Shown here: one piece after another, positions 10,440-21,891 of the stretch
How the letters are laid out: the number at the start of each line of letters is the position of its first letter
How positions within the stretch are numbered: position 1 is the first letter of the stretch
DNA from: Kappaphycus alvarezii
Taxonomy: Eukaryota > Rhodophyta > Florideophyceae > Gigartinales > Solieriaceae
Assembly (NCBI GenBank): GCA_002205965.3
Contig: NADL03000545.1
Span: 186,001-250,000 of the forward strand
Reading direction: 5' to 3'
DNA: 64,000 nt
The notes under the pieces: model-generated
What the model saw: only the letters and a program-made list of their open reading frames with translations
Told to the model about the DNA's origin: nothing
The model's database searches: none
Program-made: the position numbers and the translations under genes

Positions 10440-12010
10440 CGTGTTCGCTCCGCTGGACTCAGACGCTCATTGGCGATGCGGGACACGACGCAGAAACTCG
10501 CGGGATCCGGCGTACCGATGTCAACGACCACGATCTCATGGTTGTAGAATAGGGTCATCACCAGGACTTCCCGCCCGTTGATTTCCGCCATCGCCAGAGA
10601 AAACGGTCCCCCCGCAACATCGAGGCGCCCGACCACCGGGAGCTCCGCGCTCGTCGGGTCCAGGAAGAAGACGGTATCCTGGTCGAGATCCGCGACGGCT
10701 AAGAGATCGCCGCTCTCACGGGCGAGATAAACCATACTCGAGGGTTGGCCGCGAAGCGCGGTTTGGCCGTCGACCGCGTAACGCGGCTGCATGGTTATAT
10801 CGCGCTCACCACGTCCGTTGATGAATTCTATAGATTCGAAGGTCGCATCCAGGCGTATGATTGAACTACGAGCGCTACCCTGATTCAGACGGTTGACCAA
10901 GCGGGCGGCGGTGTAGGCGAAACGCCCATCGGGAGAAAATACGAGGTCAGCGAATTCAATGCCCCCAACCTCGTTACTCGGGAGGTATAGCCGACTGAAC
11001 GGTGCCTCTCGGGTCACGAAGTCGTCGAGCTGAAGGTGCAAGATCGAGCCTCTTTGGGGTTGGCGCTGGGAAGCAACAAAACCCACGACGGCAAGGAATG
11101 GCCGCTCGGTCCCTGGAACCTCAACGACCTTGTTAACTCTACCGCTACGTATCGACGGGTCGTCAAAGAAGAAGCGCTCCGAACGCCCCACAGGCCATCG
11201 GCATCAGGGTCTAAGGCTCGTCGCTCCGCCGAGGAAAGCTCGTCTGGCACCCTTCCAAAACGCAGAAACGGTGGACCATCCTCGGCGATCTCAAACGCGT
11301 TGAGGCGAGCCCGGGAGAGTTGTCCTGCGACGAGATAAGGTTGCTCACCGAATTCGGTGGTCACACGCTGAACTCGGAGCCCAAACGGATCGCTGACATC
11401 GGTATTCGTGAGAACAGTGTCGGACTCACTGACGTCTTCGGCGGCATCGGGCCGGATCTGGAACAGGTGGGCGCGATCGCATTCCGTACGACGCTCTAGC
11501 ACGCTCAGCCCATCGTTGGATCCGGGGTCGCCGCAGTTGATAGTGGGCACCCCTCCCCTGCGACGGGTTTTCGATCACGGAGATCAAACGTTCACTGCGG
11601 TGGGCTACGTAGAGAAAACCGCCAGGCTCGTTGGCAGCGATCGCCCCGCCCAATGAAGGTATGCGGAGCTGATCGACCACAATGCCCGGGGATTCCGAAC
11701 CGACGACTCGACCTCCCGGGCATTGGGCTTCACCGACGGCTTCCTCGAGATCGACAACCGACATCCACCCCGAGCTGAAACGCAGGTCGAAGTTTGAGTT
11801 GGTCACATAAGCGAAGCGATCACCCTCGGCGATTTGCAGACCCAGCGGAAAATACAAGACATCATCCGGCGGCCGGGTACCGGGGAGATCGTCGACGCAA
11901 GCCAAGACGAGTGCCACAAGAAAGCATTTCAATGTCAACGCAGCAGCGCGCAAACCTGGAGATGGACGTCGCAGACCGCTGCGATGCCTCTTCCGGAGCC
12001 AATTGATCAT
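10436..12010 (-). CDS. Lipoprotein with YVTN-like beta-propeller repeats (upstream copy)
   Basis: About 525 codons. After a basic start (MINWLRKRHRSG) a hydrophobic stretch ends in FLVALVLAC, a lipobox, followed by acidic VDD. Repeat-like blocks are GDRFAYVTNSNFDLR, GFLYVAHRSERLISVIEN, GRFAYTAARLVNRL, LAVADLDQDTVFFLDP and YNHEIVVVDIGTPD, as expected of a beta-propeller. Frame breaks near 11540 and 11120. Its ATG overlaps the TGA of ppdK (ATGA) and its own stop overlaps the next lipoprotein, so the three genes are translationally coupled. Similar build to the downstream copy suggests an old duplication. Role not recognised. Confidence 0.7.
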
Positions 12011-14758
12011 TCGCGTTCACGACCTCCCTCGCTCGTTCGCTCCTGAATCGCACTCTGAGCCGCCGCCAGACGGGGCCGCGGGCACCCGAAACGGTGAGCA
12101 ACTCACGTAATCCAATCCTGCACGATGAAAGAAATCGATGGAGTGGGCTTCGCCACCATGTTCACCGCAGATCCCGAGCTTCAACGCCGGCTTGGCGAGC
12201 TTACCGCGGTCGATAGCCACCTCGACGAGATAGCCTACCCCTTGCTCATCTAGGCGGGCGAAAGGATCGTAGGTGAAAATCCGCTCCTCGACGTAGGCCG
12301 GCACGAAACGTCCACCGTCGTCGCGGCTGATCCCTAAGGTGGTCTGGGTGAGGTCGTTGGTCCCAAAACTGAAGAAGTCCGCATGGCGGGCGATGGCTTC
12401 GGCCCGAATAGCCGCCCGCGGGAGCTCGATCATGGTGCCGATGCTGAAGGGCAGTGAGCGACTGTGGCGCTCAAAGACTTCTTCGGCCACCGCTTCGATC
12501 TGCGCACGAATCATGGAAAGTTCTCGGGGATGTACAACCAACGGGACCATGATCTCGGGCACGACGTGCATACCGTCGGCGGCCACGATCAGAGCCGCTT
12601 CAAAAATCGCCCTGACCTGCATCGCATAGATCTCAGGGTGCGAAATTCCCAAACGGCAGCCTCGATGACCGAGCATCGGGTTGGTTTCTTGAAGGCTTCT
12701 CACGTTGTTCGCCACCTGCTCTACCGATGAGCCTAAACGGCGGGCGAGGTCTTCGAGTTCGCCTTGCTCGCGCGGGAGAAACTCATGCAGCGGAGGGTCG
12801 AGCAAACGTATCGTCGCCGGGCGGCCCCCTAACGCGCGAAAGATCGCCTCAAAATCCCTGCGCTGATAGGGTTCAAGTGTGGCCAGCGCCTTGTGGCGCG
12901 CCGCTGGCGAATCGGCCAAGATCATCTCGCGCACCGCCAGAATTCTCTCCGGCCCAAAGAACATGTGTTCGGTGCGGCAAAGACCGATCCCTTCGGCTCC
13001 GAGCTCGACGGCTCGGGTGACGTCGGCCGATGTATCTGCATTGGTACGCACCGCGAGCCGTCGCAGTCGATCAGCCCAGCCCAAGAGCCGGGCGACTTCG
13101 CCGCTCAAATCGCGCTCGACGGTGGGCACTTCCCCGCGAAACACCAACCGCGGCTTCCATCGACGGTGATGAAGTCCCCCTCGGAGAGCTCGACGGCGCC
13201 GTCAGTCCCGCTAAAGGTAGCGCGGCGACCATCGCCTGCCAAACGCAATTCGTGACAACCCGTGATGCAAGGCCGTCCCATACCTCGGGCGACCACGGCC
13301 GCATGCGACGTCATTCCGCCGGTTTGGGTTAAAATCCCACCGCAGCGTCCATGCCGACGATATCTTCTGGGCTCGTCTCTTCCCGCAGCAGCACCACCCG
13401 GCGGCCATCACTCGCCCAAGCCGCAGCCACTTCGCTATCAAACACGATCTGACCGCTCGCAGCTCCCGGGGATGCCGCAAGCCCCTTGCCCAAAAGCTCG
13501 GCGTCGGCGTTAGGGTCGACCTGCGGGTGGAGCAGGCTATCGATGGCGTCGGGGTCGATACGCAGAATGGCCTCGTTGCGCTCGATCAGGGCTTCATCAA
13601 CAAGATCAACGGCGATTTTCACGGCTGCAGCGGGGCTTCGCTTGGCGCTGCGGGTTTGAAGGATAAAGAGACGCCCTTCTTGAATGGTAAATTCGACGTC
13701 TTGAAACGTCTCGGTAGTGTTTCTCCAAACTCTGGGCGATGCCGAGAAGCTCCCGATGGGTCTCGGGCATGGCGCGCTCGAGGGAGCCAGGACCAGGACG
13801 CTCGGCGTCCACACTCGCTTCCATGAGCGGTCCAGGGGTGCGGATCCCAGCGACCACATCTTCGCCCTGCGCATTCGGCAACCACTCGCCGTACACCCGC
13901 TTCGTGCCGTCGCTAGGATCCCGGGTGAAGAGCACTCCGGTTGCCGATCTGACCCCAAAATTACCGAAAACCATCGCCTGGACGTTGGCGGCGGTGCCGA
14001 TAGAACCATCGATCCGATGCATGCGTCGATAGGCCTTGGCCCGATCGGTATTCCAGCTCGCGAACACCGCGCGGACCGCCCGACGCAACTGGTCAATGGC
14101 ACGCTGGGGAAAGCTCTCATGGGCCGCGCCTGCGTAGGCATGCTCGAGACGTTCGACCACCTCTTCTAAAGCTTGGACATCGAGGTCAGCGTCGTTTTCA
14201 CAGCCGCGGTCATGCTTCACCGCCTTCAGGGGTTCGTCCAGTATCGCCCGATCGATGTTCATGACGACGTTGCCGAACATCTGGATCAGGCGTCGGTAGG
14301 AGTCGAGAGCGAAGCGACGATCGCCGCTCAGCGCCGCAAGGCCGTCGATCTCGTCGCGGGTGAGGCCGATGTTGAGCACCGTATCCATCATCCCGGCATC
14401 GACACCGCAGCACCGGAACGCACCGAAACAAGAGGGGGAAATGGGTACTGCCGAGCTTGGGTCCGGATGCGGTTTGACCATCTTCGGTTGTCGTGACACG
14501 GCCACCTGGGTGCTTTGACGTGGCATTCGCGAGTTCAGTCTCGATGAAGGCCAAGCCCTCATCGATCGCAGCCATGAGCTCGCCACTGAGTCGCTGAGCA
14601 TTATCGCTACAGAGGCTCGTTGGCAGTGTAAAACCGGGAGGCACCGGGAGACCGAGGCGCGACATCTCGGCGAGGTTCGCTCCTTTGCCACCCAGGAGCG
14701 CCCGGTCATCGCGATTACCGTCCGCGCGTCCGCGGCCAAAACCATACCAAGTTCGCAT
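12007..14758 (-). CDS. ppdK: Pyruvate, phosphate dikinase
   Basis: Interconverts pyruvate, ATP and phosphate with PEP, AMP and pyrophosphate. About 915 codons, as expected. N-terminal ATP-grasp domain: LLGGKGANLAEMSRLGLPVPPGFT. Central swivelling domain: TSHAAVVARGMGRPCITG with the phospho-accepting histidine near nt 13304. C-terminal TIM barrel: EGIGLCRTEHMFF, LPFSIGTMIELPRAA, FFSFGTNDLTQTTLG, GICGEHGG and LDYVSCSPFRVP with the catalytic cysteine. There are about six frame breaks. The last, an extra C near 12080, hides the true end: corrected, the stop falls at 12007-12009 and overlaps the ATG of the lipoprotein gene. An 82-bp gap separates it from the nuclease gene upstream. Confidence 0.95.
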
Positions 14759-14840
14759 CGGTCGACGCTTATCCCAGAGCGAAGCCGACCTCGTCAACGA
14801 CTCCCCGACCAACGTCGCTCCACCGGGGGGGGCCTGCGGT

Positions 14841-15772
14841 TCAACGCCCGCAGCAGCGCTTGAAGTTGCAAAACCGCGCAGCGCTCGCGCTGCTCCGTCA
14901 TGGGGAAGTGCGCTTCTCTCCCGGCAAGACCATGGAGCTCGCGCATTTCTTTCAGGGATGCTCGAATTTTTCCTTCCGCCCATCGCAGATCGGCGGGTGA
15001 GAGATCGAAGTCGACGACCTCCGCCGTGTTGAGGTAAGCGACGTGGCCACAGATCTCGTGAGTATCAGCTCCCCACTCCCGCGCCGCAAAAATCGCGTAG
15101 ACGGCAAGTTGAAGCTTTCCTCGCCCTGCCGTGGTTGACCCGTCTTCCAATCGACGAGATGGACACGGCCCACTTCATCGCGCCAAGCAAAATCCGGTTT
15201 CACCAAGACCCTCGCATTGTCGAGGACGAACGTGGAGGCTTGTTCGAGGGCCAACCAACGATAGGATGGGATCTTACGAATCTCCTGAACCAAATTCAGA
15301 TTGATAAAGTTTGTGAGGCATCGCTCCATCCGCTCACGCTGGGCGCGCCAATCGGCTGATGTCAGCTTTTCATCGTATTCGTGTTCGAACAATCCAACGG
15401 CCAGCCTCGGCCGTCGCCGATAGACGCGCCGGTGCGACTCGGCGTACTCGGCACGCATGCGGGCAACTCCGCGCCGGCAAAGCTCGTCGAGACCGAGCTC
15501 ACGGCTGGTTCCAAAGCTCTCGAGGGCATCCTCCACAAGTTCGTGGACAATTTCACCGATCCACATGAAACGGTTGCGGAGCCACTTGAGAACGTAGAGC
15601 TCCTGATGCGCTGGCTGGCATCGGGTGCGGCCCCGCCTTTGCTCGCATAGTGCTGATAGTAGTAGCGTCGCCGACAACTTCTCAGCCTCTGGTCGCGACT
15701 CACCGACCACGGTAAATCACTGCGACCCGCTTCGGGAAAAAAGCTCAGCTGGCTGTTCACGTCGGCGATCAT
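14841..15772 (-). CDS. PD-(D/E)XK nuclease family protein, Cas4/RecB-like with Fe-S cysteines
   Basis: About 310 codons. Near the N-terminus is the family's opening SRDQRLRSCRRRYYYQHY with a cysteine; then GEIVHELVEDAL, and the catalytic core KPDFAWRDEVGRVHLVDWKTG (acidic residue, then D-x-K). After a break near 14875 (one extra T) the C-terminus reads CAVCNFKRCCG, so the N-terminal cysteine plus C-x2-C-x4-C could hold a 4Fe-4S cluster, as in Cas4 and AddB. No helicase or cas genes are near, so it is a stand-alone member. Breaks also near 15640 and 15130. Divergent from the tatT-like gene; ppdK follows downstream. Confidence 0.8.
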
Positions 15773-15978
15773 ACCCTCGATAGCCCGTCGATACCGCGCG
15801 TTTCGGTCGACGCGAAAGCCCTGACTCTTCGCATGGCCGAAGCCGCGACGCTAGGGCTCTCTCGCAAGGCCGCGCATCGCTTCGCGAGATCGGGCGGAGC
15901 GAGGAGCAAAGGGGGCTAGGCACCGTGTCCTTGTCCTTGTCGAAAGGCCGGTTTATTCCAACGCCGGGAGAATGTCTC

Positions 15979-16885
15979 ATGGATCGGACGCTACGCGTAT
16001 GGGGTTTGGTGGTAATTTGGGGGTGCAACCCGGCGCGAGACACGCCTCGACAGCGCCAGAATCCTGCCGCGGCCCAAGCGCCCAAGGCGACTGCCGAGAT
16101 CCGTCAGAAGTGCCCACCGGCAATCGTCCCTGGTTGCAGGTCGCTGAAGAGCATTGGGAAGCGCGGATCGAGCGCGATGAGCTTGAAAAGGCGATCGCGG
16201 CCTGGGAAGCCGCCCTTGAGACCGATGGAACCAGGGCACAAACGCTGGTCATGCTTGCCCGGGCTCACCATCTGCTCGCTGACGGCTACATGCGCCTCAG
16301 CGAAGAGGAGGGTATTCTTGACGTACTCGAAAAAGGCGTCGCCTACGCTGAACGCGCGTTGATGGCTGCTTCTCCGGCGTTTGCCGCGGAAATCGAGAGC
16401 AAAAAGACGCCCGAAGAAGCTGCAGCGGCCCTGGGGCCCGAGGCAGTCGCTGCGGCGTATTGGTACGCAGCCACCCTGGGTCGCTTCGCGTCTAATAAGG
16501 GCTTCACGACTCAGCTCTTCTACAAAGATCGGATCTTCACGGTGATGCGTCGGGTCCTGGACCTAGACCCGGACTTTTCTTTGGGGCCCTCACCGCTTCT
16601 TTGGGCCTACTACGTGCATGCGCCGGCTTTTGCGGGCGGCGATGTGATGAAATCGCAGGAGCATTTCCGTATCGCCCTAAAGACCTACCCTCATTATCTC
16701 GGCACCAAGGTCCTCTATGCCCAATACTACGCCCGGCGCACTGGCGACCGCTCGTTTGTTCGTCCAACTCCTCGACGAAGTTCTCGAAGCCGACGCCGAA
16801 GCGCTCCCTGAACTGGTCGCGGAGAATCACATCGAGCAAACTCAAGGCTCGTGCGCTCAAGGCGCGCGTGGATGAGTTATTTTGA
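15979..16885 (+). CDS. TRAP transporter TatT-component family lipoprotein
   Basis: About 302 codons. The start MDRTLRVWGLVVIWGC is a lipoprotein signal with the lipidated cysteine at residue 16; a GGGAG ribosome-binding site lies before the ATG. The body is helical and TPR-like: WEAALETDGTRAQTLVMLAR, YAERALMAAS, AAAYWYAATLGRFASNKG (the most family-typical block) and SPLLWAYYVHAPAFAGGD. The family (TatT) forms periplasmic trimers that bind TRAP substrate-binding proteins in spirochaetes. No TRAP permease genes are near. Frame breaks near 16100 and 16740. The TGA overlaps the ATG of the next gene (TGATG), so the two are coupled. Confidence 0.75.
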
Positions 16886-17751
16886 TGGCTGCTACCGACG
16901 ATCTGCTCCGAGACGGACGGCCAAGGCGAGCCATGCACAGCGCTCAGCGCCTCTCGGGCGCCGGAGTCACACTCCACGTCCATCGTGGTCACCCAACGAT
17001 GAGGAGATTCGCGCCGAGCTACTTCTACTGCATGGCTACGCCGAACATGCCGAGCGCTATCGGGAATTCGCTCTGATTTGGCTTCGTTCGGAATCGCAAC
17101 CACGGTTCCGGACCTCCGAGGTCATGGGCGCTCTGACGGTGCACGCGGCTACGTTGAGGACTACGACGACTACGTTCAAGACGCAAAATCGACTTTTGAG
17201 ACGCTCGACGAAGCCCAACCACGCTTCGTCTTGGGTCATAGTAACGGCGGACTCGTCGCATTCGACTATCTGGATCGCTACGAGCCGCCGCTTCGAGGAC
17301 TCATTGTCACTAATCCCTACCTCGAACTGGCCATGGTGATCCCGCCGTGGAAGCGCGCTCTGGGTCGACTTGCGCGCGCCTCTATCCACGCCTGCGGGTG
17401 CCGAGCGGGATCGCCCCGGAGGTGGTCAGCCGGGATACGGAGATCGTCTCGCGCTACGAGCGGGATCCACTGGTTTTTCAAACTGTGACGGCCGGCTTCG
17501 CCCGCGAGCACGAGCGCACTGCAGGCCGGTGCAAACCCTAGAGCACGTCGACACCGCGCTGCTTTATATCTACAGCGACAACGACCCATTGGTCTCCGTC
17601 GAGGCCAACAGAAGGTTATCAGCCCGCCTCCAAAGCCCTGACAAATTGGTGTGGGTGCGGCAAACGAACTCCATGAAGTGTTGAACGAGCTTGATCGTGA
17701 CCAGCTCCATCGTTCATCGCCCAATGGATGGTCGAGCGCAGCTCGACGTGA
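16885..17751 (+). CDS. Alpha/beta hydrolase (lysophospholipase/monoacylglycerol-lipase-like)
   Basis: About 289 codons. Visible: LLLHGYAEHAERY (oxyanion-hole HG), VPDLRGHGRSDGARGYV (the strand-4/helix B region typical of PldB/monoglyceride lipases), the nucleophile elbow FVLGHSNGGLVAFDY with serine, and YIYSDNDPLVSVEANRRL with the acid residue. The catalytic histidine is HEVLNE near nt 17675. Four or so frame breaks. The end is only reached after the last break: FIAQWMVERSS, stop at 17749-17751. Coupled to the tatT-like lipoprotein. No signal peptide is evident, so it is probably cytoplasmic. Substrate unknown. Confidence 0.82.
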
Positions 17752-17825
17752 TCACCGTGTTTGGAAACGCACGCTCCCTTGCTGTCCACACGACGGTGCC
17801 GTAGACAAAGAGAAACATCGCCAGG

Positions 17826-17842
17826 CTCTGCCGCGGGCAGGG
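17826..17842 (+). repeat. Short inverted repeat before arcC
   Basis: A 7-bp stem (CTCTGCC/GGCAGGG, one G-T pair) with a GCG loop in the 118-bp gap before carbamate kinase. No T-run follows, so it is not a standard terminator; it could be a weak attenuating hairpin or chance in GC-rich DNA. Confidence 0.3.
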
Positions 17843-17869
17843 GCTATTCATATCGAGGATTATTGGTTT

Positions 17870-18843
17870 ATGCCGCTCGCCGTCGTTGCTATTGGGGGGA
17901 ACGCCCTAACCCGTGCTGATCAGGTTGGCACCATTGAGAGCAATTCTTCAACGCCCGCGAAACCTGCAAGCATTTGGTCACCCTTGTCCGGGAGGGTTGG
18001 GAGATCGTCTTGACCCATGGCAATGGCCCCCAGGTCGGCGCGATCATGTGGAGGGTCGAGCTATCGCGCCAACGCGTCCATCCCGTGGATTTGGGATCTG
18101 TGATGCCAACTCTCAGGGGCAGATCGGCTATATGCTCCAGCAGGTCTTGAGCAATCAATTCCGTTTAGACGCTATTGACCGTGCTGCGGTGACCTTAGTG
18201 ACCCAGGTCGTGGTCGATCGCGACGACCGAGCCTTTGACGAACCCACCAAAGGTATCGGCCCGTTCTTCGATGAGCACGAAGCCCAAGCCCGTATCAACG
18301 AATACGGTTGGGTCATGCACGAGGATGCCGGTCGCGGTTATCGGCGGGTCGTGCCCTCGCCCAGACCACGACGCATCGTGGAGCTCCCTGCGATTCGGGG
18401 GATGGCCCGCGGTCCTCATGTTCCTATCGTTGTGGTGGTGGCGGTATCCCCGTCGTGGAAGAAGATGATGGACGCCTCGAGGGGGTCGAAGCCGTGGTCG
18501 ACAAAGACCTGACCTCGAGCCTATTAGCCCGGGAGCTCGGTGCCGACGCACTGGTGATCTGCACCGCCGTTGATCGTGTCGCCTTGGGGTTTCGCAGCAC
18601 CGCTCCTCGTTGCTCGACGAAGTCAGTGTGAGCGAGCTCACCGGCTACCATCGGGATGCAGAATTTCCCCCGGGGAGCATGGGTCCGAAGATCGACGCGG
18701 TCCTCGAATTCATGCAAGCGCCGACAGGATCACCGCTGCGCCGCGCGGTGATCACCGACTTTGAAAATCTGATCGGTGCGATGCGTGGCATAGCCGGCAC
18801 GCGGATTGTACCGGATCCTGAACGAACATCGTCGAACTCATGA
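17870..18843 (+). CDS. arcC: Carbamate kinase
   Basis: Makes ATP from carbamoyl phosphate, or runs in reverse. N-terminus [12 protein letters not shown], then [25 protein letters not shown], a [15 protein letters not shown] nucleotide-site loop, [11 protein letters not shown] and the C-terminal [16 protein letters not shown] are all diagnostic. About 325 codons, near family size. ATG preceded by GAGGA about 11 bases upstream. Frame breaks near 17945, 18060, 18100, 18430 and 18590. No arginine deiminase or ornithine carbamoyltransferase gene is adjacent, so this is not a standard arc operon; it may recover carbamoyl phosphate from another source. Confidence 0.92.
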
Positions 18844-18862
18844 TCATTCTTGGAGAATAGCT

Positions 18863-20224
18863 ATGCAGTTGATGTCCGTTCCCGTCACTCTCGCCTTGGT
18901 TAGTCTCGGATGCAGTTCAACCGGGGGAGCTGCAAAGTCGCCAGCACCTCAAGAGTCTAAAGCCCCAGTGAGCTCAGCCACGCCCGACGCGGCGTCTGAA
19001 CATCTGGTCGTTGTGCATGCTGGCGAGTTACTCGCCGTGCCAGGAGAAGAGAGCACAAAAGAGCAGAGCATTATCGTCCGCGACGGTCGCATCGCGGAGA
19101 TCAGCGATGGATTTATCCGCCCGCCTGGGGCTCGAGTGATCGACTGGAGCGATTATTTCGTCGTCCCTGGCCTTATCGACTCCCATGTTCATCTCTTGCA
19201 CGAGCTCAATCCGAACAGCCGTTTGGATACGGTGACTCAATCTGACGCGCGGCTTGCCCTGCTCGGGGCCGAACGCGCACGACGTACCCTCGAGGCTGGA
19301 TTTACCACCGTCCGTGATGTCGGTGCCTCTTCCAACGCGATCTTCGATCTGCGCGACGCGATCGCCATGGGACTGGTTTCAGGACCCCGGATATTCGCTT
19401 CCGGGGAATCATCACGCCGACCGGCGGTCATGCCGACGTCCATGGTTATCGCGACGATGTGCTGGCTGCGCTCGCCCCAAACGCAGTTTGCGACGGCCCA
19501 GCCGATTGCCGCCGAGCAGTGCGTCTGCAGGTCAAGCATGGGGCCGATCACATCAAGATCACGGCTACCGGCGGTGTTTTGTCGAACACGTCAGCGGGCA
19601 CCGAGCAGCAGTTTTTTCGCGATGAACTCGAAGCGATGGTGCAAACCGCGCATCAACTCGGTCGGAAAGTCACGGCCCATGCGCACGGTAAGGTGGGCCT
19701 CGAAGAGGCCTTGCGCGCAGGCGTCGATTCAATCGAACACGGTACCTACTTGGATGCTCAGACCATCGCGCTCTTTAAGAAAACCGGAGCGTATTTGGTC
19801 CCCACAGTCCTCGCCGGCGAAACCGTTGCCGAGTGGTCGAAATTACCCAATGTGCTCCCGCCCGCTTCGCGCGCCAAGGCTGCTGAAGTGGGGCCTCGTA
19901 TGCTCGAAATGCTTCGCCTGGCTCATCAAGGCGACGTCAAGATCGCCTTCGGTACCGACAGCGGCGTCAGTCGTCATGGTGACAACGCTCGAGAATTCGA
20001 ACTCATGGTCCGAGCTGGTATGACTGGTGAAGAAGCGTTGAAAGCGGCTACCGTAGAAGCGGCCAACCACCTCGGACAAGGCAACCAGCTCGGCGCGCTC
20101 AAATCCGGGTTTTTTGCCGATATGATCGCCGTCAACAGCGATCCGCGCTTCGGTCGCGGTTCTGAATGCCGTGCAGGCTGTGATTCGAGAAGGAGAGCTC
20201 GTGGCCACCCGCAGGGAGAAATAA
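18863..20224 (+). CDS. Lipoprotein metal-dependent amidohydrolase (imidazolonepropionase/prolidase-like)
   Basis: About 453 codons. Lipoprotein signal [17 protein letters not shown], then a low-complexity linker, then the amidohydrolase domain. Metal and active-site residues: [12 protein letters not shown] (HxH), HIKITATGG (lysine that is usually carboxylated), [17 protein letters not shown] (histidines) and AFGTDSGV (aspartate). These match the subgroup with imidazolonepropionase-like and Xaa-Pro peptidase enzymes. A clean GGAG site precedes the ATG. Breaks near 19400 and 20150. The lipobox puts the enzyme in the envelope, fitting a role on small peptides or lactam-like amides; the exact substrate cannot be read. 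Confidence 0.85.
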
Positions 20225-20300
20225 GAACGCGAGAGCCGGACACCGTCGGCGCGCTCGGGTGAGGGCAACCGGGTTTGCCGAATCATTTAGACACGAGTTC

Positions 20301-21866
20301 TTACTCCCATTCGATGGTCGATGGTGGTTTAGACGAAATATCGTAAACCACCCGATTGACGCCTGAACTTCGTTGATAATTCGATTCGAAATCCGAGCAA
20401 GAAGCTCATGGGGGAGGCGTGTCCAATCTGCCGTCATACCGTCGACAGAATCGACACTACGCACCGCGATGGTTTGCTCATAGGTACGCTCGTCGCCCAT
20501 GACACCGACCGAACGCACCGGTAGGAGCACCGCAAAACTCTGCCAAACCTTGTCGGCGAGGCCCGCAGCCCTGATCTCCTGAACGACGATCGCGTCGGCT
20601 TCTCGAAGGGTATTCAATCGCTCACGGGTAACCTCGCCCACGATTCTGACCGCAAGACCCGGTCCCGGAAACGGCTGGCGGTTACAGATATGTTCCGGCA
20701 GGCCGAGCTCTGCACCGAGAAGACGAACTTCGTCTTTAAAGAGCTCGCGAAGCGGCTCGATCAGCTCGAAGTTCATGCGTTCGGGTAAGCCACCCACGTT
20801 ATGATGACTTTTGATCGTCACCGAAGGCCCCATCGGACTTACCGACTCGATCACATCCGGATAAAGGGTGCCTTGAGCTAGGAAACGAGCATTGGGATCG
20901 TTCGGGCGGCCTCTTCGAACACGTTGATAAAGAGCCCTCCAATAATTTTTCGCTTGCGCTCCGGGTCTTCCACCCCGGTCAGAGCATCAATGAAGCGATC
21001 AGCAGCGTCGACAACACAAAGAGGAATGCCGAGGGCACGCTCGAAACCTCTTGCACCTCGCGTACTTCACCTTTGCGAAGCAATCCATTGTCCACAAAGA
21101 TGCAGCGAAGCCGCTCACCGAGAGCCTGGCCCAACAATGCCGCTACCACCGAGGAATCCACCCCGCCGGAAAGTCCGCAAATCACCCGCTCATCGTCTCC
21201 GACCCGAGCTCGCAGGGCCGTGCTTGCCTCCCGCAAAAACGAGCCCATGGTCCATGACGCTCTGAGTCCCGCGATCTTGAAGAGGAAGGACTCGAGCACC
21301 TCCATGCCTCGCGGAGTGTGAGCGACCTCGGGATGAAACTGCAAACCGATGATGGGCTTCTCCACATGCGCGATCGCGGCAAAGGGCGTCGACTCGGTGC
21401 GACCGATCGATACAAAATCGGGTGGAAGCCGTTCGATAGTGTCACCGTGGCTCATCCAGACATTCAGAGGCGCGCCGTTGGCGATGTCGCAGAGCAGAGA
21501 TGCTCCGGGTCCTCGCCGAGCCTTCACGGCATCCATCTTGGCGCGCCCATACTCTCGATGGCTGGCCGGACGGACGCCCCCGCCTAAGTGATGGGCGAGG
21601 AGCTGGAGACCATAACAGATTCCTAAGATCGGTCGGTGCAGTTCAAGAATACCTGGATCAATCGCCGGAGCCTGAGCATCGTAGACTGACGACGGGCCGC
21701 CACTGAGGATGATCGCCCCGGGGTCAAAGAGCTCGACCTCACCCAGGGTCATCGTATGGGAATGGATCTCGCAGTAGATACGTAGCTGTCGAACCCGGCG
21801 CGCAATAAGTTGGGTGTATTGCGAGCCAAAATCGAGGATCAGTACGCGTTGTTGTTCGTGGCTCAT
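20301..21866 (-). CDS. guaA: GMP synthase (glutamine-hydrolysing)
   Basis: Converts XMP to GMP. N-terminal class I glutamine amidotransferase: [18 protein letters not shown], the nucleophile in [16 protein letters not shown] and the His-Glu pair in [11 protein letters not shown]. Central ATP pyrophosphatase domain: [16 protein letters not shown]-terminal dimerisation domain: [31 protein letters not shown]. The end is reached only after a break near 20370 and gives the family-typical KPPSTIEWE. Another break is near 21000-20870. ATG at 21866. It follows guaB by about 25 bp in the same direction. Confidence 0.96.
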
Positions 21867-21891
21867 CGGGTCACTTCCTCGACGCAACGCA

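Noticed and set aside
15925-15945. Short direct repeat TGTCCTTGTCCTTGTC before the TatT gene
   Set aside because: Only two to three 6-bp units; too short to call a functional repeat, and no phase-variation logic is seen.
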